Source: Streptomyces sp. NRRL B-24484 (GTDB taxonomy: Bacteria > Actinomycetota > Actinomycetes > Streptomycetales > Streptomycetaceae). From it: a stretch of DNA of 39,023 nt. Under the pieces are notes generated by a model. That model had not been told where the DNA came from. It saw nothing but the letters and a program-made list of their open reading frames with translations, and did not search any database. Location of the stretch: contig NZ_JOAI01000056.1 of NCBI RefSeq assembly GCF_000717715.1, forward strand, positions 1 through 39,023, given 5' to 3'. The position numbers were made by a program, and so were the translations under genes. This document shows positions 15,652-23,072 of the stretch, piece after piece (the first letter of the stretch is position 1; every line of letters begins with the position of its first letter).

Positions 15652-16443
15652 TCAGCCCAGGCGCAGCGTCACCCGTTCGGCCTCGACGCGCTTCTCCCAC
15701 TGATCCGCCGTCAACCCCTCGGAGTTCCGGCAGAGCACCACCGAGGCGCCGGCCGAGAGCGGCGCGAGCAGCCCGGCCTCCAGCCCGGCCCAGTCGTCGT
15801 ACGAGAGCGTGGACAGCACCCGGTCGCCGACGCCGATGCCGAGCCGCGCCGCACCCTCGCGGGCGAGCTGCACGGTCTGCTCGCCGGTCAGTTTCAGCGG
15901 CAGCCCGTCGATTTGGGTCTCCAGCGCCTGCGCCTCCGGGTCGGGCGGCGAGTACGGGGCGAACCGGTCGCCCTGGCCGGGCACCTCGGCGGCGTAGTCG
16001 AGGAAGCCTTCCGGGCGCTGCGGGAAGCGGCCGCCGAGCGGGCGGAGCGCGAGCGCCACCCGTTCGCCGGAACAGGCCCCGGCGGCCTCCAGTCCGTCAG
16101 GTCCGCTGATCACCAGATCGGCGGAGCCGGGGTCGCCGCCGAGTACGGCGGTCACCCCGACGGACCAGCAGGCCAGCAGCCAGACCGCGCTCTGCCAGTG
16201 CGCGGGCAGCAGCAGGGCGGCGCGGTCGTCGGGGCCCGCGTTCAGCTCGTCCTGAAGGAGGTTGGCGGTCTTGGCGACCCAGTTGTCGAAGGTCTTCGCG
16301 GAGAGCTCGACCCGTTCACCGGTCGAGTCGTCGTAGAACGTGATCAGTGGGCGGGACGGGTCGGCATCGGGGGCACCGGGGCGCAGGTAGGCATGCAGCA
16401 GCTCGGCGGGGATGCGGGCGTCGGCAGCGAAAGGCGCAGTCAT
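15652..16443 (-). CDS. TIGR03089 family protein (N-terminal AMP-ligase-like)
   Basis: A 263-aa actinobacterial protein of the TIGR03089 family, related to the N-terminal half of acyl-CoA synthetase/AMP-binding enzymes. Recognisable parts are PLITFYDDSTGERVELSAKT and FDNWVAKTANLLQDELN (the AMP-ligase N-terminal lobe), LLPAHWQSAVWLLACWSVGV, and the end DRVLSTLSYDDW..GLLAPLSAGASVVLCRN. It lacks the adenylation signature and the C-terminal catalytic lobe, so catalysis by itself is unlikely. The gene is a known neighbour of LCP genes (as I recall for mycobacteria), suggesting an accessory role at the envelope. ATG at 16443; a TAGGCT hexamer ends 10 nt upstream. It is divergent from the amidase. 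Confidence 0.85.
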   Translation of the reverse strand: MTAPFAADARIPAELLHAYLRPGAPDADPSRPLITFYDDSTGERVELSAKTFDNWVAKTANLLQDELNAGPDDRAALLLPAHWQSAVWLLACWSVGVTAVLGGDPGSADLVISGPDGLEAAGACSGERVALALRPLGGRFPQRPEGFLDYAAEVPGQGDRFAPYSPPDPEAQALETQIDGLPLKLTGEQTVQLAREGAARLGIGVGDRVLSTLSYDDWAGLEAGLLAPLSAGASVVLCRNSEGLTADQWEKRVEAERVTLRLG

Positions 16444-16535
16444 GGTGCGGTCCAGCCTACGGCCTCCGTACGGACGTCCGGCAGGGGCGTCGACCTTGGC
16501 CGAGCGGCGTGGCGGTCGAGGTTTTTTGCCGTCAA

Positions 16536-16549
16536 TATCCGATTTATGC
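16536..16549. promoter_or_regulatory. Second copy of shared AAATCGGATA element
   Basis: Plus strand TATCCGATTTATGC; its last bases include the amidase start codon ATG. On the minus strand it reads GCATAAATCGGATA, about 93-106 nt upstream of the TIGR03089 start. It matches the element at 3225-3239 except for one missing base. Confidence 0.3.
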
Positions 16550-17664
16550 GCCTTGAACGAAGGGCCGCCCTCGCGGCGGCCGCCACCACGACCACCCTGC
16601 TGCTCACGACCCTCGCCGCCGTGCCCGCGCACGCGCGGCCGTCGTCCGGCGGCGTCACCACGATCCCCCTGGAGGGTTCCGGCCTGCGCGGCCCGGACAC
16701 CCTCCGCGACCTCGGCCCGCGGACCACCGGCACCTTCGCCCTGGTGGGCGTCAGCTGGGACGACCCGTCGGAGACCCTCGACGGCGGCGTGCAGGTCCGC
16801 ACCCGCAGCGCGACCACCGGCGCGTGGAGCGCCTGGCACGACCTGACGGCGGAGCGGGACGACCGGCCGGACGAGGTCACCGGCCGCGGAGCCACCGCCC
16901 CGCTCTGGGTCGGCCCGAGCAACGGCGTCGCCGTCCGGGTCAAGGCCGGCAGCCGGCCCTTCCCAGCCGGGTTACGGGCCGAACTCGTCGACCCCGGCGC
17001 CGATCCGGCGGCCACCCCCGGGCCGCGGCCGGCCGAGCCGGCCCCCCGTACGGCCGGTGCGGCCCCGCGGCCCGGCATCGTCACCCGGGCCGGCTGGGGC
17101 GCCGACGAGTCGATCCGGGAGAGCGGCTTCGTCTACACCGGGGACGTCCGCGCGGTCTTCGTCCACCACACCGACACCGCCAACGACTACAGCTGCGGCG
17201 ACTCGCCCAAGGTCATCCGGGCGATCTACCAGTACCACGTGAAGAGCCTCGGCTGGCGGGACATCGGCTACAACTTCCTGGTCGACCGCTGCGGCACCAT
17301 CTACGAGGGCCGCGCCGGCGGCGTCGCCGAACCCGTCCTCGGCGCGCACACCCTCGGCTTCAACACCAACTCCTCCGGCGTCGCCGCCCTCGGCACCTAC
17401 GTCACCGACGAGGCGCCGCAGGCCCAGATCGACGGCATCTCCCAGGTCGCCGCCTGGAAGCTCGGACTCACCGGCAAGGACGCCCAGGGCACCGCGACCC
17501 TCGTCTCGGCCTCCGACGGCAGCAAGTACAAGAAGGGCACCTCGGTGAAGTTCAACGCGATCTCCGGCCACCGGGACGCGTTCAACACCGAGTGCCCCGG
17601 CGAGGAGCTGTACGCCCGGCTCGGCGACATCCGCGCCTGGGCGGCCACCCTCCAGGGCCGGTGA
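16546..17664 (+). CDS. Secreted N-acetylmuramoyl-L-alanine amidase (PGRP domain)
   Basis: A 372-aa exported peptidoglycan amidase that cleaves the MurNAc-L-Ala bond. A signal peptide at 1-30 (MRLERR, hydrophobic Ala/Thr/Leu core, cleavage after AHA) is followed by an N-terminal beta-rich domain (35-145), a Pro-rich linker (148-180) and the PGRP/amidase_2 domain (about 182-372, starting IVTRAGWGADES). Zinc ligands are visible: His in AVFVHHTDT, His in ISGHRDAF and Cys in TECPGEEL, with the Tyr of YNFLVDRCGTIYEGR, so the enzyme should be active. The ATG at 16546 directly precedes the basic signal-peptide N-region. It sits head-to-head with the TIGR03089 gene and is followed by a terminator. Confidence 0.93.
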   Translation: MRLERRAALAAAATTTTLLLTTLAAVPAHARPSSGGVTTIPLEGSGLRGPDTLRDLGPRTTGTFALVGVSWDDPSETLDGGVQVRTRSATTGAWSAWHDLTAERDDRPDEVTGRGATAPLWVGPSNGVAVRVKAGSRPFPAGLRAELVDPGADPAATPGPRPAEPAPRTAGAAPRPGIVTRAGWGADESIRESGFVYTGDVRAVFVHHTDTANDYSCGDSPKVIRAIYQYHVKSLGWRDIGYNFLVDRCGTIYEGRAGGVAEPVLGAHTLGFNTNSSGVAALGTYVTDEAPQAQIDGISQVAAWKLGLTGKDAQGTATLVSASDGSKYKKGTSVKFNAISGHRDAFNTECPGEELYARLGDIRAWAATLQGR

Positions 17665-17688
17665 GCCCGACCGCCCCGGACCGACCAC

Positions 17689-17723
17689 CGGCCGGACCCG
17701 CCGCCCCGCGGCAGGTCCGGCCG
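17689..17723 (+). terminator. Hairpin terminator after amidase
   Basis: CGGCCGGACC / GGTCCGGCCG, a perfect 10-bp stem, with an inner GCCGC-CCC-GCGGC stem, 24 nt past the amidase stop. Confidence 0.75.
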
Positions 17724-17822
17724 ATCGCCGTCCGCCCGCGCCGGGCGTCCGGCCGCCGGGCGTATCGTTCGAGGCGCCCGCACCGAACGGCGGGCACCGG
17801 GGACGAGAGGGAGTGGGCCACG

Positions 17823-18731
17823 ATGCCGGGCACGGTACGGCGGTGGAGCCCCGGCCACCCGCTCGACCTCGGCCGCACCCTCTTCCCGCTCCGGCGCGGC
17901 CCCGCCGACCCGTCCTTCCGCACCACCCCCGACGGCTCGGTCTGGCGCGCCTCCCGCACCCCGGCCGGACCGGGCACCCTGCGGATCACCCCGCGCCCCG
18001 GCGGGATCGAGGCCCAGGCCTGGGGACCGGGCGCGGACTGGCTGCTCGACGGACTGCCGCGACTGCTCGGCGCCGAGGACGACCCCGGCGCGCTGGTCCT
18101 CCCGCCCGGCCCGCTGCGGGACGCCCAGCGCAGCCACCCCGGTGTCCGGCTCGCCCGGACGGGCCTGGTGATGGAGTCCCTCGTCCCGGCCGTCCTGGAG
18201 CAGAAGGTCACCACCCTGGAGGCGTACCGCGCCTGGCGGACGCTGCTGGACGACTTCGGCACCGCGGCGCCCGGACCGGTGGACGGCCTGCGGGTGGCGC
18301 CGTCCGCCCGCGACTGGGCGACGATCCCCAGCTGGGAGTGGCACCGCGCCGGGGTCGACCCGAAGCGGTCGGCCACCGTCGTCCGGGCGGCCAGGCTCGC
18401 ACCCCGGCTCGAAGAGGCGTCCGGCCTGGACCCCGAGCAGGCCTTCGCCCGGCTGACCGCCGTCCCCGGCATCGGGGTGTGGACGGCGGCGGAGACGCTG
18501 CAGCGCGCCAACGGGGACCCCGACGCGGTGTCCGTCGGCGACTTCCACCTGCCGAACGCGGTCGGCTGGGCGCTGGCCGGGCGGCCGCGGAGCGACGACG
18601 CCCAGATGCTCGAACTGCTGGAGCCGTACCGCCCGCAGCGCCACCGCGTCTGCCGCCTCATCGGCCTGACCGGAGCCCGAGCCCCCCGCTACGGCCCCCG
18701 CCTCACCCCCAACGACCACCGCCACCGGTAG
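17823..18731 (+). CDS. HhH-GPD DNA glycosylase (AlkA-like)
   Basis: A 302-aa DNA-3-methyladenine glycosylase-like base-excision repair enzyme. The N-terminal half is a beta-rich AlkA-like domain; the HhH-GPD domain spans about 115-290 (LVPAVLEQKVTTLEAYRAW start). The hairpin LTAVPGIGVWTA is at about 208-219 and the catalytic Asp is residue 240 in SVGDFHLPN. No C-terminal Fe-S cysteine cluster is present, as in AlkA. The ATG at 17823 follows GAGGGAG at about 10-nt spacing, and a TATCGT hexamer (17763-17768) is a reasonable -10. It probably removes alkylated purines; it is convergent with fbiB and separated from it by hairpin-rich repeats. Confidence 0.87.
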   Translation: MPGTVRRWSPGHPLDLGRTLFPLRRGPADPSFRTTPDGSVWRASRTPAGPGTLRITPRPGGIEAQAWGPGADWLLDGLPRLLGAEDDPGALVLPPGPLRDAQRSHPGVRLARTGLVMESLVPAVLEQKVTTLEAYRAWRTLLDDFGTAAPGPVDGLRVAPSARDWATIPSWEWHRAGVDPKRSATVVRAARLAPRLEEASGLDPEQAFARLTAVPGIGVWTAAETLQRANGDPDAVSVGDFHLPNAVGWALAGRPRSDDAQMLELLEPYRPQRHRVCRLIGLTGARAPRYGPRLTPNDHRHR

Positions 18732-18750
18732 CCCCACCTGCCGGAAGGGC

Positions 18751-18780
18751 ACCGTCAGGGGCGCGGGGAACCGCGCAACC
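18751..18780. repeat. Streptomycete intergenic repeat (GGGGCGCGGGGAACCGCGC type)
   Basis: Contains AGGGGCGCGGGGAACCGCGC. The core GCGCGG-GGAA-CCGCGC (18761-18776) is a 6-bp stem with a GNRA-type loop. Very similar 'ggggcgcggggaactgcgcga' sequences are, from memory, scattered widely between streptomycete genes. It may act as the terminator of the glycosylase gene. Confidence 0.6.
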
Positions 18781-18854
18781 CGGATGCGGCTCACCGCGCT
18801 GACCGGGGCGTGCCCTGATCAGTACGCAGCACCGCCCTCGAACTGTGCAGTTCC

Positions 18855-18897
18855 GCCCCCAGCCTTCGGCCGGGAGGTGCCCCCAGCGCGCCTGGGG
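18855..18897. terminator. Hairpin-rich repeat between convergent genes
   Basis: CCCCCAG..CCTTCGG..CGGGAGGTGCCCCCAG followed by a perfect hairpin CCCCAG-CGCGC-CTGGGG (18881-18897), 10 nt beyond the fbiB stop on the minus strand. It resembles another recurrent streptomycete intergenic sequence. A separate 12-nt palindrome AACTGTGCAGTT is at 18841-18852. Confidence 0.5.
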
Positions 18898-18906
18898 TCA
18901 TCTCTC

Positions 18907-20199
18907 TCACCGCACGGTCAGGAACCGCTCCGCCGAGCGGTCCGGGCGCTCCTTCGGGGACTCCGCCGGGCGGCCGACGGCGACGGCCCCCATCGGGTCC
19001 CAGCCGCCGGGCAGGTCGAGGACCTCGCGGACGGTGTCCCGGCAGAACATCGTCGACGACACCCACGCGGTGCCGTACCCCTCACCGGTCAGCGCGACCA
19101 GCAGGTTCTGCACGGCCGCACCGATCGCCACCGTGAACATCTCCCGCTCCGCCGCCGTCCGCCGCGCGTCGGGGTAGCCGTGCGAGCCGTCCATGACCAG
19201 GCAGGGCACCACCAGGTAGGGGGCATGGCGCAGGACGTCCCCGCGGGCGGTCCGCCGCGCGATCCGCTCCTCGTCCCAGCCGTCGAGCTCCGCCAGGTCG
19301 CGCCGCCAGGCGGCCAGCATGGCGTCCAGCAGGTCGGTCCGCGTCCGCGGGCTCTCCAGCAGGACGAACCGCCACGGGGTGGTGTGGTGCGGTGCGGGGG
19401 CGGTGACCGCGGCGGCGACCGCGCGCCGGACGGCGGCCGGGTCGACCGGTTCGTCGGTGAAGGCGCGGACGGTCCGCCGCAGGGTGACGGCCTGCCGCAG
19501 CGCCTCGGAGGTGCCGAGGCGGAACATGTCGTCGGCGGCGGGCCGGATCAGCGGCCGGGCGCCGTCGCCGTGCCCGTCGGTGACCAGGTGGCCGAGCCCG
19601 CGCACCACGGCGACCGGGGTGCCGCTGGTCTTGCCCTTCACGAGGTCGCCGGCGGCGGCGAGTTCGTCGGCGGTGGCGGTGACGGTGAGCTGCAGCGGGT
19701 TGCCGTGGCTGTCGGTGCGGCCGCGGTGGTCGTCCAGGACGGGCAGGCCGGCCGCGCCGATGGCGACGTCGGTGAGCCCGGTGCGCCAGGGGCGGCCGAA
19801 GGTGTCGGTGACGACCACGGCGAGCCGGCGGCCGGTGAGCTCGGCGAGCCGCTCGCGGAGCGCCCGGGCGGAGGCGTCCGGGTCCTCGGGCAGCAGCAGG
19901 ACGGTGCCGGGCGCGGTGTTGGAGGCGTCGACCCCGGCGGCGGCCATCACCAGGCCGTTGCGGTTCTCGACGATCCGGGCCGGGCCGCGCCGGGCGACCA
20001 CCCGGACGGTCTCGGCGTCGATGGCGGCCTCGCGGTCGGCGGCCTCCAGGACGCGTCCCTCGGCCTTGCTGACGATCTTCGAGGTGACGAGCAGGATGTC
20101 GCCGTCCTCGAAGGTGCCGTGCTTGGCGAGCAGTTCGGCGAGGTCTGCGCCGGGGGCGATCTCCGGCAGGCCGGTGACCGGGAGGATCTCCAGGCTCAC
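18907..20199 (-). CDS. fbiB: Coenzyme F420 gamma-glutamyl ligase / dehydro-F420 reductase FbiB
   Basis: A 430-aa bifunctional FbiB. The N-terminal domain (about 1-245, [13 protein letters not shown]...) is the GTP-dependent F420-0:L-glutamate ligase, with [31 protein letters not shown] and [14 protein letters not shown]. The C-terminal domain (about 255-430) is a nitroreductase-fold FMN domain ([42 protein letters not shown]) which in mycobacteria reduces dehydro-F420-0. The GTG start at 20199 overlaps the fbiA stop as GTGA, so translation is coupled. The frame is open upstream into fbiA, but the conserved protein begins here. Length matches other full-length FbiB proteins. No domain or motif is missing. 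Confidence 0.95.
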   Translation of the reverse strand: MSLEILPVTGLPEIAPGADLAELLAKHGTFEDGDILLVTSKIVSKAEGRVLEAADREAAIDAETVRVVARRGPARIVENRNGLVMAAAGVDASNTAPGTVLLLPEDPDASARALRERLAELTGRRLAVVVTDTFGRPWRTGLTDVAIGAAGLPVLDDHRGRTDSHGNPLQLTVTATADELAAAGDLVKGKTSGTPVAVVRGLGHLVTDGHGDGARPLIRPAADDMFRLGTSEALRQAVTLRRTVRAFTDEPVDPAAVRRAVAAAVTAPAPHHTTPWRFVLLESPRTRTDLLDAMLAAWRRDLAELDGWDEERIARRTARGDVLRHAPYLVVPCLVMDGSHGYPDARRTAAEREMFTVAIGAAVQNLLVALTGEGYGTAWVSSTMFCRDTVREVLDLPGGWDPMGAVAVGRPAESPKERPDRSAERFLTVR

Positions 20200-21155
20200 G
20201 CCCGCACCTCCGCGGCGAGCTGCAGCGCGGCGCGGGCCATCGCTGCGGTCGCCGGGACGTCGGTCATCATCAGCGGGACGGCGCGGCACCGGATGCCGGC
20301 GGCCTCGACCGCGGCGACGGCGGCCTCGTCGGCGGTGTCCACCAGCCAGCCGTCCAGCAGGCCGGCGCCGTAGTGCAGGGCGACGGCGTCGGCCGCTGCC
20401 TCGACGCCGACGGCGGCCAGCACCTTGTCCGCCATGCCGCGGACGGGTGCGCCGCCGACGATCGGCGAGAGCCCGACCACCGGGGCGGCCGCGTCGGCGA
20501 CCGCCCGCCGGATGCCGGGCACGGCCAGGATCGTGCCGATCGACACCACCGGGTTGGACGGCGGGAGGAGGATCACGTCGGCCTCGGCGATCGCCTCCAG
20601 CACACCGGGGGCGGGCTCGGCGGTGTCCGCGCCGACGGGCACGATCGCCTCGGCGGCGACCTCGGCGTGCAGCCGCACCCAGTACTCCTGGAAGTGCACG
20701 GCCCGGCTGCCCTGCTCGTCGGTGATCCGGACGTGGGTCTCGATCCGGTCGTCGCTCATCGGGATCAGCCGCACGCCGGGCTGCCAGCGGTGGCAGAGCG
20801 CCTCGGTGACGGCGCTGAGCGGGTAGCCCGCGGCGATCATCTGGGTCCGGACGATGTGGGTGGCGAAGTCGCGGTCGCCGAGCCCGAACCAGTCGGGTCC
20901 GACCCCGTACGCCTTCATCTCCTCCTTGACGGACCAGGTCTCGTCGGCCCGGCCCCAGCCCTGTTCCTCGTGGATGCCGCCGCCGAGGGTGTACATCACG
21001 GTGTCGAGGTCGGGGCAGACCTTCAGCCCGAAGAGGTGGATGTCGTCGCCGGTGTTGCCGATGACGGTGATCACGTCGCCCGGAGCGACGGCCTCCTTCA
21101 GTCCGCGCAGGAAGCGCGCCCCACCGATTCCGCCAGCCAGTGCCACGATGCGCAT
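20196..21155 (-). CDS. fbiA: 2-phospho-L-lactate transferase FbiA (F420 biosynthesis)
   Basis: A 319-aa CofD/FbiA enzyme that joins the FO deazaflavin to the phosphoenolpyruvyl or lactyl phosphate moiety from the GDP/GPP donor, giving (dehydro-)F420-0. Hallmarks: N-terminal [84 protein letters not shown] and [18 protein letters not shown] at 21155 with AGGA 8 nt upstream. It is 28 nt after the cysteine-dioxygenase-like gene on the same strand and its stop overlaps the fbiB start, so cdo-fbiA-fbiB reads as one operon. FbiC (FO synthase) and FbiD are not in the window. Confidence 0.96.
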   Translation of the reverse strand: MRIVALAGGIGGARFLRGLKEAVAPGDVITVIGNTGDDIHLFGLKVCPDLDTVMYTLGGGIHEEQGWGRADETWSVKEEMKAYGVGPDWFGLGDRDFATHIVRTQMIAAGYPLSAVTEALCHRWQPGVRLIPMSDDRIETHVRITDEQGSRAVHFQEYWVRLHAEVAAEAIVPVGADTAEPAPGVLEAIAEADVILLPPSNPVVSIGTILAVPGIRRAVADAAAPVVGLSPIVGGAPVRGMADKVLAAVGVEAAADAVALHYGAGLLDGWLVDTADEAAVAAVEAAGIRCRAVPLMMTDVPATAAMARAALQLAAEVRA

Positions 21156-21183
21156 GGGGTCATCCTGCCAGCCGGCCGGACGG

Positions 21184-21804
21184 CTACCGCGGTTCGGGCT
21201 GGTGCTCCGGCACGGCGGCGGCGCCGTACTGGTTCATCTCCACCAGGCCGGGCGTGTAGAGGTGGACTGAGACGGCGGGCTCCAGCGCGGCGTTGACCAT
21301 CTCGTGCAGGTAGCCGCCGGAGAAGACCCGCTGCGTGCCGGGCCGCAGCACCCGGGTGCCCTCGCCGGCGGCGGTCAGGGACCGCTCGGTGAGCTCGCCC
21401 TGCACGACGGCCATCACGCCGGCGGAGTCGCCGTGGTCGTGGAACCCGCTGCTCTGGCCGGGCAGCCAGCTGAGCAGCCAGACCTCGTAGCCGGGACCGG
21501 TCTCCAGCCGGGCGTACCAGCGGGTGAGCGCGTCGTAGCGGACGAGCGGCTCCCAGCGGGCGCGGTCGGCGGCGATCTCGCGGACCAGCCGGGCCCGGTC
21601 GGCGACGGTGACCGGCGCGGCCGGGTGGCGCGGCAGGTCGGTGCGGGCGAGGTGGGGGAAGGCCATCGGGTCGCCGGCGATGGAGACGTCGCTCAGGCCG
21701 TCGGCCCAGGGGTGCCGCGGGGCGGCGATGCGTACGGAGTCGGGGGCGACGAGCGCGTTCTTCTTGCGGTCGCGGTTGCGCGGGCGGAGACGGGGCATTC
21801 GCAC
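21184..21804 (-). CDS. Cysteine dioxygenase-like cupin
   Basis: A 206-aa protein of the bacterial cysteine dioxygenase (CDO type I) cupin family. CDO oxidises cysteine to cysteine sulfinate with a 3-His Fe(II) centre. Cupin motif 1 is SGFHDHGDSAGVMAVVQGEL (two His), and motif 2 has the third His in GGYLHEMVN. The first 50 residues are basic and unconserved. The GTG at 21804 has GAGGA 5 nt upstream and is preferred; an ATG two codons later (21798) is the alternative. It is the first gene of an operon with fbiA and fbiB. Other thiol dioxygenases share the motifs, so the substrate is inferred. Confidence 0.82.
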   Translation of the reverse strand: MRMPRLRPRNRDRKKNALVAPDSVRIAAPRHPWADGLSDVSIAGDPMAFPHLARTDLPRHPAAPVTVADRARLVREIAADRARWEPLVRYDALTRWYARLETGPGYEVWLLSWLPGQSSGFHDHGDSAGVMAVVQGELTERSLTAAGEGTRVLRPGTQRVFSGGYLHEMVNAALEPAVSVHLYTPGLVEMNQYGAAAVPEHQPEPR

Positions 21805-21960
21805 GGGAGTCCTCGGACGGCCGGGGTCGGTCGGGTGGTGAGCCGATCCGCGGTGGTTCGGGGACGTGTCGCGCGGGCGGCCTCGATGTTCGGGCTGTGT
21901 GCGGCGCGCGGTGGGACGCGTGCGCCTAGATACAGCAGGAACAGAGGCGACAACAGAGCT

Positions 21961-22014
21961 GGTTCGAGGCAGCCCGCGGGGCGGCCTGGCGGCCGGCGGG
22001 GCGGGAGACGAACC
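21961..22014. other. Long GC-rich stem-loop
   Basis: GGTTCG (21961-21966) pairs with CGAACC (22009-22014), enclosing further GC-rich pairing around GGCC-TGGC-GGCC (21983-21994). It could be a terminator or part of a small RNA; direction unknown. Confidence 0.35.
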
Positions 22015-22107
22015 GATACATGGGGGACAGGAGACCTCACCCGTGGGTCCGGTGTCAACCCGATCTCCGGGACATTCGGGATGGATCAGGCAGCAACCAC
22101 CGGAAGG

Positions 22108-22121
22108 AGTGATAAATCACC
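22108..22121. promoter_or_regulatory. BldD-type binding site upstream of whiB
   Basis: AGTGA-TAAA-TCACC, with perfect palindrome GTGATAAATCAC at 22109-22120. It matches the published BldD consensus (AGTGA-N-TCACC with variable spacer). BldD-(c-di-GMP) represses developmental genes including whiB in Streptomyces. A possible -10 (TAGGTT, 22125-22130) follows 3 nt later, so bound BldD would overlap a promoter. Confidence 0.65.
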
Positions 22122-22302
22122 CTCTAGGTTTCGATGCGAAGATCGCCGGGAAGGCAGCCCGGTACCCGGGCAACCGGGCCGCCCCCGCGGGCGTCTTCTT
22201 GATCGGGAGCACCTCGTGACCCGGTCGTCGGACCGTCCCGGCGGGGTCGACCGGTGCTGACCGGACGTCAGATCCCCGCAGCCTTTGGATGCTTACGTCC
22301 AC

Positions 22303-22340
22303 TCCGGATCAAATGTCCGGGTTGTCCGGATATGTACACT
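22303..22340 (+). promoter_or_regulatory. whiB promoter region with TCCGG repeats
   Basis: Three TCCGG motifs (22303, 22316, 22325), two of them forming an imperfect inverted repeat ATGTCCGG-GTTGT-CCGGATAT (22314-22334), directly before TACACT (22335-22340), a good -10 hexamer. The start site would be near 22347, giving a 5'-UTR of about 155 nt for whiB. No standard -35 is visible. Confidence 0.4.
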
Positions 22341-22502
22341 ATTGGTGGCGGCTTGGTTCCGGGGAGTGAATCCTCGACCCAATACCAGAGCTCGGCTTGA
22401 CTGGGCCAGAGCGGCGCAACTGTAATTTCACTCGTGTCGTTCCGCCGCTCAGGCAACGGCAACACCACGGGGACGCCAAGAGGGGCAGAGGAGGCGCGCC
22501 AG

Positions 22503-22778
22503 ATGAGCGAGCTCTTTGAGCTTTTGATCGGTGACGGCATCGCAGAGGACGAAGAAGAGGAACTCGGCTGGCAGGAGCGCGCACTGTGCGCCCAGACCGA
22601 CCCGGAGTCCTTCTTCCCCGAGAAGGGCGGCTCGACCCGCGAGGCCAAGAAGGTCTGCCTCGCCTGCGAGGTTCGCTCCGAGTGCCTGGAGTACGCCCTC
22701 GCCAACGACGAGCGCTTCGGCATCTGGGGCGGCCTCTCCGAGCGCGAGCGCCGTCGTCTCAAGAAGAGCGCGGTCTGA
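22503..22778 (+). CDS. whiB: Sporulation regulator WhiB
   Basis: A 91-aa Wbl-family [4Fe-4S] protein. With WhiA, WhiB activates the genes that stop aerial growth and start sporulation septation. Four Cys ligands are at 29, 52, 55 and 61 (C-X22-C-X2-C-X5-C), followed by GIWGGLSERERRRLKK, the GI/VWGG turn and basic DNA-binding tail. From residue 20 on it is nearly identical to S. coelicolor WhiB as I remember it; the N-terminus (MSELFELLIGDGIAEDEEEE) is slightly longer and more acidic. The ATG at 22503 is set by GAGGAGG 9 nt upstream. It is a single gene ended by a strong terminator; control by BldD is likely from the upstream palindrome. Confidence 0.96.
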   Translation: MSELFELLIGDGIAEDEEEELGWQERALCAQTDPESFFPEKGGSTREAKKVCLACEVRSECLEYALANDERFGIWGGLSERERRRLKKSAV

Positions 22779-22803
22779 CGAGCCGAACCCCCAGCCGTGC
22801 CGG

Positions 22804-22827
22804 GCGCCCCACCGATCGGTGGGGCGC
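22804..22827 (+). terminator. whiB terminator
   Basis: GCGCCCCACC-GATC-GGTGGGGCGC, a perfect 10-bp stem with a 4-nt loop (a 24-nt palindrome), followed by TTT; 25 nt past the whiB stop. Confidence 0.9.
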
Positions 22828-22888
22828 TTTCGCGTCCCCGCGCCCGACCTTCCCCTGTACCGGCGGCGCCCCCGCGAGGCGGAGCCGT

Positions 22889-22894
22889 TAGTGT
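22889..22894 (+). promoter_or_regulatory. Candidate -10 for the large glycosyltransferase gene
   Basis: TAGTGT, with a start site expected near 22901-22902 and a 5'-UTR of about 170 nt to the ATG at 23073. No good -35. Confidence 0.35.
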
Positions 22895-23072
22895 GGTGCG
22901 CCATCCGGGTGCTCGTCATCCGGCGCCCGCGCACCGCCGCCCGCCCCGCGGGCACCGGCCACCCCGGTGGACCGGTCCCGGCCGGACGGCGCGCGCACCA
23001 CCCGCCGTCGTCCACCGGCTGCGTCCGCCGAAGGCCGCGTCCGCCGAAGAACCCCTGGGGCCAGCGAACTCG

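Larger units (their letters stand above)
21805..22502. other. Long intergenic regulatory region upstream of whiB
   Basis: About 700 bases between the divergent cdo operon and whiB, with GC content falling towards whiB. It holds a long stem-loop (21961-22014), a BldD-type palindrome (22108-22121), a cluster of TCCGG motifs (22303-22330) and AT-rich promoter-like sequence (22290-22440). No convincing protein-coding gene is seen; a 36-codon frame starting at GTG 22109 is listed among the rejected items. Confidence 0.6.

Noticed and set aside
22109..22219. A possible 36-aa ORF starting GTG (VINHPLGFDAKIAG...) before whiB
   Set aside because: The GGAAGGA is only 1 nt from the GTG and the start overlaps the BldD palindrome; no family recognised. 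Could be revisited if conserved in relatives.
21805..22502. c-di-AMP (ydaO-type) riboswitch in the whiB leader
   Set aside because: Neither the conserved GGGG..GCGAA nor the GCCGGGAACC-type blocks of the class are present in order.
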